From positions 36,048 to 100,047 of the forward strand of contig DVOW01000051.1 in the NCBI GenBank assembly GCA_018713335.1: 64,000 bases of DNA, read 5' to 3'. Shown piece by piece: positions 13,903 through 21,914 of the stretch (positions are counted from its first letter, which is position 1; the number at the start of each line of letters is the position of its first letter). The notes beneath the pieces were generated by a model that saw only the letters and a program-made list of their open reading frames with translations, made no database searches and had not been told where the DNA came from. Source of the DNA: Candidatus Merdivicinus intestinigallinarum (lineage in GTDB: Bacteria; Bacillota; Clostridia; Oscillospirales; Ruminococcaceae). Made by a program: the position numbers and the translations under genes.

Positions 13903-14754
13903 TCAGCGGGGGCTGCCGGCAGCCTGGCGGCGGTAGGCGCTGGGGGTCAGGCCGGTGTATTGCCGGAACATCCGGGCGAAGTAGACCGGGTCCGGATACC
14001 CGCACAGAGCGCCCGCCTCCCCCACCGGGATGGCCGTGAAGCCCAAAAGGTCCTTGGCCTTTTCCATCCGCAGCCGGGTTAAGAACTGCCCCGGCGTCAG
14101 GCCGGTTTCCTCCAAAAAACGCCGGTGGAAAAAAGCGCGGCTCAGGCCGCTTTCCCGGGCCAGCTCCTCGATTTTCACCGGCCCGGCGAAATCCTCCCGC
14201 AGCCGCCGCACCGCCCGCCGCACCGCCGCGGTGCTGCCGGAAACGCTGTGGGCCGCGGCCGCCTCAAAGATCTCGGAAAAAAGGTAGAACAGGCTGGATT
14301 TCAGCTGGAAGAAGGCCAGGTCCCCCACGGCGTCCTGGTTGCGCAGGATACTCTCAAAAAGGCCCGTCACCAGCTCCCGGCGGGGGATCTTCAGCCGGTC
14401 GGGGAGGCTGTCCAAAAGGGGGTTTTCATACCGTTCCTGGGCCTCTTCCCGGGTGCCGAAGGAATAGCTGGCGCCACGGCGGCCGTTTCCCACCAGGTCC
14501 ACGCAGAGGATGTAGCATTCGTAGGGCGGCACCCCCTGCACCACCTGTCCGGGCTTGCGCAGGTTCATTTCCCCCGCTTCAAAGGGGAGGAATTTCCCGT
14601 CCACCCGGATCCCCCCGTCACAGCGCAGGTAATACTCCACCTCATAATCGTAAACTGTCCGGACGCTGTACGGCGCGTTCCGGTCCGCCGCGTAGCCGTC
14701 GTAATGGCTGCACCGCAGCAGCGCCGGGCTCAAATAGTCCGTTGGCAGCAGCAT
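13903..14754 (-). CDS. AraC-family transcriptional regulator
   Basis: A 283-residue regulator: an N-terminal cupin-like sensing domain (about 15-110, with VEYYLRCDGGIRVDGKFLPF) and a C-terminal double helix-turn-helix (about 180-280: VKIEELARESGLSRAFFHRR and GALCGYPDPVYFARMFRQYT). The latter ends with TPSAYRR, the usual close. ATG 14754 is preceded by GGAAGGGGATGGG; the open frame to 14871 has no better site. Regulators of this shape respond to sugars. It could act on the URO-D gene downstream or on the divergent transporter operon at 14952; the sequence does not decide. Confidence 0.88.
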   Translation of the reverse strand: MLLPTDYLSPALLRCSHYDGYAADRNAPYSVRTVYDYEVEYYLRCDGGIRVDGKFLPFEAGEMNLRKPGQVVQGVPPYECYILCVDLVGNGRRGASYSFGTREEAQERYENPLLDSLPDRLKIPRRELVTGLFESILRNQDAVGDLAFFQLKSSLFYLFSEIFEAAAAHSVSGSTAAVRRAVRRLREDFAGPVKIEELARESGLSRAFFHRRFLEETGLTPGQFLTRLRMEKAKDLLGFTAIPVGEAGALCGYPDPVYFARMFRQYTGLTPSAYRRQAAGSPR

Positions 14755-14951
14755 TTTCCCATCCCCTTCCCCATGGTTTCCTGTACCCATTATACCAAAT
14801 TTCCGCCGGTTTTCCAAGCCTTCCGAAATCTTTGTCTGTTTGCCACAGACAGGAAGCTCTGATTTGTGCAAAAATCCACTTGTTTTTCTTTATAAAATAT
14901 GCAATACTTATAAACATCTGGAGAAATCGCAATGATAACGGAAAAGAGCTG

Positions 14952-15956
14952 ATGATGATGAAAATTTTACGCGCCGCGGCCGCAGCCGCGCTGGCCGCCC
15001 TCACCCTGTCCGGGTGCGGACTGTTCCCGGAGGAGGAAGAAGCCCTGGCACCGCCGTTAAAGGAGCCTGCCGCCGTCACCTACACCACCACCACTGTGGA
15101 ACGGGGGACCATCGTGGACAGCGTTACCACTTCCGGCACCTTTATTTCCACCAGCACCTACGACCTGTCCTTTGAAAAACGCTCCGGCTATTTGAGCGAG
15201 ATCAATGTCAAATCCGGGGACACTGTGACGAAAGGACAGCTTCTGGCCCGGCTGGACACGGATGAGCTGGAAAGCGAGATCCAAAAGCAGGAGCTGCTGG
15301 TGGAGCGCGCCCAAATCGCGCTGAATGCGGCCAAAAAGGCGGAGGACGCCACATCAGAATCCATCCGGCTGGCGGAAATCGACTATCAGCTGCAAAAGAT
15401 CCAGCTGGACGAGATGCAGGATGAGCTTTCCAAACAGTACATCTACTCCCCCATTGACGGGGTCGTTTCCTATATCAACAACGTGGGGATCGGGGACTAT
15501 ATCGCCGCCCGCAGCACTTTGATGCGGGTAGTGGACCCCACTTCCCTGCAAATCGAATGCACCGGGGACCAGGTTTCCGATTTCCAGCTGGGCAAGGACG
15601 TGATCGTCACCCTGGACGACACGGAATACGCCGGCAAGGTGGTCATGACCTCCGCCGAGTCCCCCTCCCTGGCGCTGGAAAAAGGGGAACCCTTTATCCG
15701 GGTGGAAATCACCGACGGGCTGCCGGAGGGGGACCTGCTGGGGGAATCGGTTTCCGTAGAGCTCATTAAGCAGCAGAAGGATAACGTGCTGATCCTGCCC
15801 CGGAACGTGGTTTCCCTGTATTCCGGCGAGTCTTACGTCCAGGTGCTGGAGGACGGCGTCAAGAAAGAACGGGTCATTGAAACCGGCATCAAAAATACTG
15901 CCAGTATCGAAGTGGTCAGCGGCCTTGAAGAAGGCGAAGTTGTGATTATTAAGTAG
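14952..15956 (+). CDS. HlyD-type efflux adaptor lipoprotein
   Basis: A 334-residue adaptor with a lipoprotein signal (lipobox LSGC, Cys22), so it is anchored outside the membrane by lipid rather than by a helix. The barrel-sandwich halves are near 60-95 (GYLSEINVKSGDTVTKGQLL) and 160-185 (IYSPIDGVVSYINNVGIGD), joined by a helical hairpin of about 60 residues (ESEIQKQELLVERAQIALNA), then a beta-barrel and membrane-proximal domain. Three ATG codons in a row (14952, 14955, 14958) are all possible starts behind a weak AAGAG. First of four co-oriented genes forming one exporter; the permease follows after 11 bases. Confidence 0.87.
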   Translation: MMMKILRAAAAAALAALTLSGCGLFPEEEEALAPPLKEPAAVTYTTTTVERGTIVDSVTTSGTFISTSTYDLSFEKRSGYLSEINVKSGDTVTKGQLLARLDTDELESEIQKQELLVERAQIALNAAKKAEDATSESIRLAEIDYQLQKIQLDEMQDELSKQYIYSPIDGVVSYINNVGIGDYIAARSTLMRVVDPTSLQIECTGDQVSDFQLGKDVIVTLDDTEYAGKVVMTSAESPSLALEKGEPFIRVEITDGLPEGDLLGESVSVELIKQQKDNVLILPRNVVSLYSGESYVQVLEDGVKKERVIETGIKNTASIEVVSGLEEGEVVIIK

Positions 15957-15967
15957 GGGGCCGCGGT

Positions 15968-18814
15968 ATGTTCCGATTTGCGCTGCGCAAAATGCGCCAG
16001 AACCGGTGGCTGGCTTTGAGCCTGCTGGCCGGTTATCTCATGGCCGTGGCCATTGTTTGCAGTATGCCTGTTTACAGCCACGCCATTTTGAGCCGGATGC
16101 TGTTAAAAGATCTGGAACAGGTGCAGACTGCCCAAAACGTATACCCCGGGCGGCTGCTGGCGGATGCGGACCTTTATGCGGGCAGTAAAAATCCGGCTGT
16201 CAAAACCCAGTCTTACCATCAGTATGAAGCCCAGTTCCAGGAACTGATCGCGGAAACCGGCCTGCCGGAGCAGGAATTTTCCGTTTTCACAGAGGCCGGG
16301 GACCTGCGGATCGTCCGGGCCGGCACCGCCATGGAGGACATCCGGGACCTGTACATAAGCGGCGGTCTTGGGGCCTGTACGGGGCTTTTCGACCATGTTG
16401 AACTGCTGGACGGGGAGTTCCCCTCCGCGGAGGTCCAGGACGGCGTCATCGAGGCTGCGGTCAGCGAGGAAGCCGCCCGGAACCTGGGCTGTTCCCTGGG
16501 GTCCTCCTATGACCTGTACCAATATGAATTCAGTTCCGCAGGCAACTCCTACACTCTGGCGGCCACCGTCAAAATCACCGGGGTTTACCGGATGAAGGAC
16601 CCGGAAAGCCTCTTCTGGGTCATGCCCTGGTACACCTTTTCCGAATCGATCATGGTCCAGCCGGAGCTGTTTTCCCAGATGTTTTTGGAAACGGAAACTC
16701 CCCTCTTTGACTATGCCCAGTGGGCGGCGGCCCTGGACTACCGGAGCATGACCCCGGAAAACTGCGGCGCTGTTTCCCAGGTCCTGGCCAAATATGGGGA
16801 CCAGCAATTTTTCCCTCCGTCGCTCCGCAGCTCCTTTGGCTCTATCTTGGAGGACTACACCGGCAGACGGGAGGAGCTGACCGCCACCCTGTGGATCATT
16901 GAGATCCCCATCCTGCTGATGCTCTTATTTTATGTGCTCATGGTGTCCCGGCTGATTTTGGGGCATGAAAAGAACGAGATCGCCGTTTTGCGGAGCCGCG
17001 GCGCGTCCAAAGGCCAGATCACCGGGGTCTATACCGCCCAGTCGGCGGTTCTGTCCCTGGCGGCGCTGATCATCGGCCCCATGCTGAGCCTGTTGTTCTG
17101 CCAGATCATCGGCTCCTCCAACGGGTTCATGGAGTTTGTGAACCGCAAGGCCCTGCCGGTTTCCCTGACCCTTCCGGCCCTGATTTACGGGGCTGTCACG
17201 GCGGTGCTGCTGGTCATCACCATGCTGGCGGCCACGGCTTTTACCGGCGAAACCTCCATCGTGTCCTTCAAACGGAAAAAATCCGGCAAAGCCCCGGCCC
17301 CGCTGTGGCAGCGGCTGTTTTTGGACTTTATCTGCCTGGCCGTGTCCCTTTACGGCCTTTACAATTTCCAAAACCGCCTACAGATCATCCGGGAAACCGG
17401 CGCGGCCGCATCGGAGATCCCCATCGATTTTACCATGTATTTGAGTTCCACCCTCTTTATCCTGGGCGGGACCCTGCTGTTCCTGCGGGTGTTCCCTCTG
17501 TTTATCAAGCTCATCTACCGCATCGGGCGGCGGTTCTGGGGGCCGGTGCTGTACCTGTCCCTGATCAACACCTCCCGCAGCGGCCGGAACACCCAGGCCA
17601 TTTCCCTGTTTTTGATCTTTACGGTCTCCATGGGCATTTTCAATGCCGTCACTGTCCGGACCTTGAACCAGAACGACGAGGACCGCATCCGCTACAGCAT
17701 CGGCGCGGACATCGTTCTGCAGGAGGAATGGCCCTCCACCGGCGGTTCCAGCGGCGTCGTGGCGCCGGGGGCTGCGCCCGTTTCGGAGGCGCCGGTCTAC
17801 TATACGGAGCCGCAGTTTTCCAAATATGAAAACATGGAAACCGTCCAAAGCGCGGCCCGGGTCCTGACCCAAAAGGATGTTTCCCTTACAGCCAACTCCC
17901 AAAAGGCCGGGAATATCACGCTCATGGGCATTGTCCCCAATGAGTTCGGCAATACCTGCTGGATGAAAAACAGCCTGCTCCCCCATCACATCAACGAGTA
18001 CCTGAACCTGATGGCCGACGAGCCCCGGGCGCTGCTTTTGTCCAATTCCCTGATGGAGGAACTGGGCCTTGTCCCCGGCGATGCCGTGTTTCTGACCATC
18101 GGGGACAACAAGGAGTCGGTGGAATTCATCGTCTACGCCGGGATCGACTATTTCCCGTCCTTTAACCCGGTGGGGACCGCCCAACATACGCCGGCCCTGG
18201 CTGTGGCGAACCTGATCTATATTCAGCAGGAAACCAAGCTGGAGCCTTACGCCGTCTGGCTGAAAAAGGCCCCGGGAGTCACCTCCGCCCAGCTTTACGA
18301 GGAACTTACGGAAATGGGGGTGTCCATCACCACCTTAAAAGACACCACGGCGGAGGTCACCGCCATGAAAAACGACCCCATGACCCAGGGAATCAACGGC
18401 TTTTTCACCCTGTCCTTTGTGGTGACCATGCTGATTACCATGGTGGGGTTCTTTATCTACTGGGTCCTGGCCATCAAGGGGCGGCTTTTGCAGTTCGGCA
18501 TCCTGCGTTCCATGGGCCTTACCCGGCTTTCGGTGGTCATGGTGCTTTTATGGGAGCAAATCCTGGTGTCCGTGGCCTCCATCCTGGCCGGACTGGGACT
18601 GGGGACCCTGACGGCGGTGCTGTTCGCCCCGATTTTGGAGTGCAATGTGGACGCCGCCGACCAGATCCTCCCCTTTACGGTGGTGGCCTTCCCAGAGGAC
18701 TACTGGCGCACCGTGGGGATCGTGCTGATCATGCTGGCGGCCGCCGCCTTTATCCTGGGGCGGACAGTGTTCAAGCTCCATGCCGGCGAAGCCCTGAAGC
18801 TGGGCGAAGATTGA
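15968..18814 (+). CDS. Large FtsX-like ABC transporter permease
   Basis: A 948-residue permease. It has an N-terminal helix (about 16-36), a large extracytoplasmic region (about 40-300), four helices (about 305-430 with two near 470-530), a second extracytoplasmic domain (about 555-795) and a final set of three helices (about 815-940). RSRGASKGQI and RSMGLTRLSVV are the two FtsX cytoplasmic loops. This doubled FtsX arrangement is typical of Firmicutes exporters for peptides or lipids. Two ATPase genes follow at once, so the complex could pair one polypeptide carrying both permease halves with two different ATPases. Substrate unknown. Confidence 0.88.
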   Translation: MFRFALRKMRQNRWLALSLLAGYLMAVAIVCSMPVYSHAILSRMLLKDLEQVQTAQNVYPGRLLADADLYAGSKNPAVKTQSYHQYEAQFQELIAETGLPEQEFSVFTEAGDLRIVRAGTAMEDIRDLYISGGLGACTGLFDHVELLDGEFPSAEVQDGVIEAAVSEEAARNLGCSLGSSYDLYQYEFSSAGNSYTLAATVKITGVYRMKDPESLFWVMPWYTFSESIMVQPELFSQMFLETETPLFDYAQWAAALDYRSMTPENCGAVSQVLAKYGDQQFFPPSLRSSFGSILEDYTGRREELTATLWIIEIPILLMLLFYVLMVSRLILGHEKNEIAVLRSRGASKGQITGVYTAQSAVLSLAALIIGPMLSLLFCQIIGSSNGFMEFVNRKALPVSLTLPALIYGAVTAVLLVITMLAATAFTGETSIVSFKRKKSGKAPAPLWQRLFLDFICLAVSLYGLYNFQNRLQIIRETGAAASEIPIDFTMYLSSTLFILGGTLLFLRVFPLFIKLIYRIGRRFWGPVLYLSLINTSRSGRNTQAISLFLIFTVSMGIFNAVTVRTLNQNDEDRIRYSIGADIVLQEEWPSTGGSSGVVAPGAAPVSEAPVYYTEPQFSKYENMETVQSAARVLTQKDVSLTANSQKAGNITLMGIVPNEFGNTCWMKNSLLPHHINEYLNLMADEPRALLLSNSLMEELGLVPGDAVFLTIGDNKESVEFIVYAGIDYFPSFNPVGTAQHTPALAVANLIYIQQETKLEPYAVWLKKAPGVTSAQLYEELTEMGVSITTLKDTTAEVTAMKNDPMTQGINGFFTLSFVVTMLITMVGFFIYWVLAIKGRLLQFGILRSMGLTRLSVVMVLLWEQILVSVASILAGLGLGTLTAVLFAPILECNVDAADQILPFTVVAFPEDYWRTVGIVLIMLAAAAFILGRTVFKLHAGEALKLGED

Positions 18815-18830
18815 GAAAGGAGGAAAAGTT

Positions 18831-19538
18831 ATGGAAGGATACACGCCAATCATCCGCACCGAGGCTTTGACCCGCACCTTTTCCTCCGCCGCCGGGGAGG
18901 TCCACGCCTTGCAGGACGTGACCCTGGCCATCCGACCCCAGTGCCTGAACTTATTGAACGGCAAATCCGGCTCCGGCAAAACCACCCTCATCAACCTCCT
19001 GGGTTCATTGGACCGGCCCACCTCGGGAAAGATCTTCTTTGAGGACAAGGAACTGTCCGCCCTGCCGGAACGGGAACGGGATAAGCTGCGGCGGACCCGC
19101 ATCGGCTTTGTTTTCCAGTCCGTGGCGCTGATGTCCGCCATGACGGCTTTGGAAAATGTGGAATTTGGACTGCGGGTGGCCGGGTTCCCGGCAGCAGGAC
19201 GCAGGGAACGGGCTCTGGAATGCTTAGACTATGTGGGCCTAGCCAAACGGGCCGCCCATCTCCCCCAGGAAATGTCCGGCGGCGAGCAGCAGCGGGTGGC
19301 AATCGCCCGGGCCATTGCCCACCGTCCGGCGGTGATTTTCGCCGACGAGCCCACTGCCCAGCTGGATTCCAACATGGGCCTGCAGGTGATTGCAGTATTC
19401 AAAAAGCTCATTGAGGAACAGGGGGCCACCATTGTCATGACCACCCACGACCCGGATCTGATGCAACTGGCCGACCAGGTGTTTACCCTGGAGGACGGGA
19501 TTTTGCGGGCTGTGACGGGAAAGGGGGAGGCCTCATGA
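18831..19538 (+). CDS. ABC transporter ATP-binding protein (LolD/MacB-type)
   Basis: A 235-residue ATPase with Walker A GKSGSGKT (44-51), Q-loop FVFQSVALM, signature MSGGEQQRVA, Walker B AVIFADEPTA and the switch His in TTHDPD. The sequence is of the LolD/MacB/FtsE type that powers FtsX-like permeases. It starts 16 bases behind the permease and overlaps the next ATPase by 4 bases (ATGA), so the operon is translated as a unit. All catalytic residues are present. Confidence 0.9.
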   Translation: MEGYTPIIRTEALTRTFSSAAGEVHALQDVTLAIRPQCLNLLNGKSGSGKTTLINLLGSLDRPTSGKIFFEDKELSALPERERDKLRRTRIGFVFQSVALMSAMTALENVEFGLRVAGFPAAGRRERALECLDYVGLAKRAAHLPQEMSGGEQQRVAIARAIAHRPAVIFADEPTAQLDSNMGLQVIAVFKKLIEEQGATIVMTTHDPDLMQLADQVFTLEDGILRAVTGKGEAS

Positions 19539-20521
19539 TTAACTGCGAAAACCTGGTAAAAATCTACAAAACCGGGGAAATTGAAGTGGTGGCCCTGCAA
19601 GGGCTGGATTTGACGGTGGAGGACGGGGAGCTGATGGCCATTATCGGCAATTCCGGCTCCGGCAAATCCACCCTGCTCAATATGCTGGGAGGATTAGATG
19701 TGCCCAGCGCCGGGAAATTGACGGTGGACGGCAAAAATCTGCTGGCCTTCACCCCCAAGCAGATGATGGAGTACCGGCGCTCCACCGTGGGATTTGTCTG
19801 GCAGAACCCCGCCCGGAACCTGATTCCCTACCTGACGGCCCAGCAGAATGTGGAAATGCCCCTTTCCATCAGCAAGGCTGATCCCGCGAAAATGCCGCCC
19901 CTCCCCGGTCCGGACGGCAGCTCCATTTCCTGCAAAAACGCCAAGGAACGGGCTTCCGCCCTGCTGGATTTGGTAGGGCTGTCCCACCGGAAAAACAGCC
20001 GCTTGACGGAGCTTTCCGGCGGCGAACAGCAAAGGGTTGCCATTGCCATCGCCTTAGCCGGGAACCCCCGGCTCCTTTTGGCCGACGAGCCTACCGGCGC
20101 CGTGGATTCCAAAACCACCAAGGAACTGCTGCGGCTTTTCCAAAAGCTCAACCAGCAGCTGGGGATTACCATTGTCATCGTCACCCACGACCGGCTGGTG
20201 TCCTCCTTTGTCAGCCGGGCGGTGATGATCCGGGACGGCCGCACCAGCAGCGAGTTTATCCGCCGGAAGCTCTCTTTGGAGAATATCGGCTCCTTAAGCG
20301 AGGATTCTGAGGAAGAACCGCCGGAGGTGGAAGAGCGCACCGTTGTGGACCGCACCGGCCGCGTCCAGCTGCCCAAGGAATATCTGGAGGCTTTGGGCAT
20401 TACCGGCCGGGAAACCATGCTGACCCATTTGGAGGAGGGGCGCATCGTTTTGACGCCTATCCCTAAGGAAAATGCTGAGGAAAAAGATACTGATGTCAAA
20501 ACCGGCGCAGACGCTTCCTAA
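19535..20521 (+). CDS. ABC transporter ATPase with AbrB-like C-terminal extension
   Basis: A 328-residue protein. Residues 1-235 form a complete LolD-like ATPase: Walker A GNSGSGKS (38-45), signature LSGGEQQRVA, Walker B LLLADEPTGA, switch His in VTHD. After an acidic linker (about 250-266) residues 267-308 read VVDRTGRVQLPKEYLEALGI... and close VLTPIP, matching the SpoVT/AbrB swapped-hairpin domain (consensus vD..GRv.iP...r..LgI). AbrB domains bind DNA or mediate dimer contacts; here dimerisation of the ATPase or a link to regulation is possible. It is the last gene of the transporter operon and ends at a terminator. Confidence 0.88.
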   Translation: MINCENLVKIYKTGEIEVVALQGLDLTVEDGELMAIIGNSGSGKSTLLNMLGGLDVPSAGKLTVDGKNLLAFTPKQMMEYRRSTVGFVWQNPARNLIPYLTAQQNVEMPLSISKADPAKMPPLPGPDGSSISCKNAKERASALLDLVGLSHRKNSRLTELSGGEQQRVAIAIALAGNPRLLLADEPTGAVDSKTTKELLRLFQKLNQQLGITIVIVTHDRLVSSFVSRAVMIRDGRTSSEFIRRKLSLENIGSLSEDSEEEPPEVEERTVVDRTGRVQLPKEYLEALGITGRETMLTHLEEGRIVLTPIPKENAEEKDTDVKTGADAS

Positions 20522-20531
20522 ATGCAAAAGA

Positions 20532-20568
20532 CCGCCGCACCCCAAAAGGGATGCGACGGCATTTTTTA
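20532..20568. terminator. Bidirectional terminator after the transporter operon
   Basis: CCGCCGCACCCC and GGGATGCGACGG pair with small bulges around AAAA, then ATTTTTTATT. The convergent lipoprotein gene ends in the same T-rich tail. Confidence 0.75.
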
Positions 20569-21885
20569 TTCGGTTTTCAAAGTTGGGATAACTTCCTGCC
20601 CCTGGGCGTTGAAGAAATAGAGCTTATATTTCGGGGATGCATCCTTGCCTTCATAATGACGGATGACATAAAGACCGTCCTGCCAATACTGTATTTCATC
20701 ATACATTCCTGACAAATCGATATCGACGTCCGGCTCGGAATTAGTTTCACCGGTCAGCAAATCCACAAAGACAGCTTTGCCATCCTTTTCAGTCAGAGAA
20801 GTCTGACCGCAAACGTAGCCGCCGCCCTGGAACGGCTCATATACCAACTCGCCTGTTTGTTGAGACAGACAGCCTCTGTAAGCGTTGCCATCTGCACCAA
20901 TAACTTGAATGCAAATAAACTCCTCATACATGATAGGTTCTGAATCTTCTGCCAATTCATATTGGTCAAAACTCCAAAGCAACTGGCCGCTGCGGTCGTA
21001 GAAGGACAGGTTGTTGGCGTCCGTTACAAAGCCATTGTCCCCTTCACAGAGCAGGTTCCCCTCTACAGGCAGTTCGGTCACGGTTCCATCTTTGGAAAGG
21101 CTGCAAATTGCGCCCTTTTGACCGCCGCTGATGCCGCCGCCCCATTGCTGGTAAATCATCGTGCCGTTCCGGAACTGCAAATCCTGTTGCCAGACATCGT
21201 TGACCGAGAAACAAGCCCCTGTTTCCCCATCAAACACCACCAGGGTGTTGCTATTCTGCTGTTTGGCGTAAATTCCCAGCATTCCTTCTCCCAAGCCGCC
21301 CTGATTGGCAGCTTCTGCTGTCTGAGCGCCGGTCATTTCGGTCATATTGAAGGGACCGTCCAGCCAGTTGCCGCTGGCATCCATGATTCCTGCATACCAT
21401 GCCGCTTCATCCAGCCCGGAGCGGATTTCCTGCACTAGGTAAACCCCGTCTGCGGCATCTATAACAGCCAGCTTCTCCTCTCCGTCGTTAGCATAGGTTT
21501 CCTGGCCGTTTTCATCATACAGGGTGATTTTGGTATAGCCGTCATTCTCATAAAGCCCCTTGGGTTCTTCCGTTGTGACCACGCCGTCGATTGACATATA
21601 GCCTTCCTTGGACTCGTCGGCACCATCTTCACGGTAACCCACTCGAAAATATCCATTCTCGAAGTCCAGGATTTGGTTGACAGCGACTTCCTGCCCTTCC
21701 GTTTCAGCCGGTTCGGAAGCTTCGCTTGGTCCTTCTGCTTCTGAAGGTTCAGCAGAGGAGGAAACTGCCAAAGAAACAGTGGATGGCTCCTCGGAAGAAG
21801 CGCTTTCCCCGCTTTCTGACGAACACGAAACTAAGGAAATCGCCATCGTCATCGCGCAGAAAACAGCAATCCATTTACGATTCAT
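20566..21885 (-). CDS. Secreted lipoprotein of unknown function
   Basis: A 439-residue lipoprotein: signal to residue 20, lipobox LVSC with Cys21, then a Ser/Glu-rich linker (to about 65). The rest is beta-rich with repeated short segments ending in G or D (YEDGADESKEGYMSIDGVV, LVVFDGETGACFSV, LSFYDRSGQLLWSFD, LYFFNAQGQEV), which suggests a beta-propeller or WG-repeat-like fold. ATG 21885 follows AAGGAAAG; the TTG at 21906 has no site. It is a single gene between two terminator-bounded units and cannot be assigned a function. Confidence 0.75.
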   Translation of the reverse strand: MNRKWIAVFCAMTMAISLVSCSSESGESASSEEPSTVSLAVSSSAEPSEAEGPSEASEPAETEGQEVAVNQILDFENGYFRVGYREDGADESKEGYMSIDGVVTTEEPKGLYENDGYTKITLYDENGQETYANDGEEKLAVIDAADGVYLVQEIRSGLDEAAWYAGIMDASGNWLDGPFNMTEMTGAQTAEAANQGGLGEGMLGIYAKQQNSNTLVVFDGETGACFSVNDVWQQDLQFRNGTMIYQQWGGGISGGQKGAICSLSKDGTVTELPVEGNLLCEGDNGFVTDANNLSFYDRSGQLLWSFDQYELAEDSEPIMYEEFICIQVIGADGNAYRGCLSQQTGELVYEPFQGGGYVCGQTSLTEKDGKAVFVDLLTGETNSEPDVDIDLSGMYDEIQYWQDGLYVIRHYEGKDASPKYKLYFFNAQGQEVIPTLKTE

Positions 21886-21914
21886 AGAGACCACTTTCCT
21901 TTTCAAAATATCAT

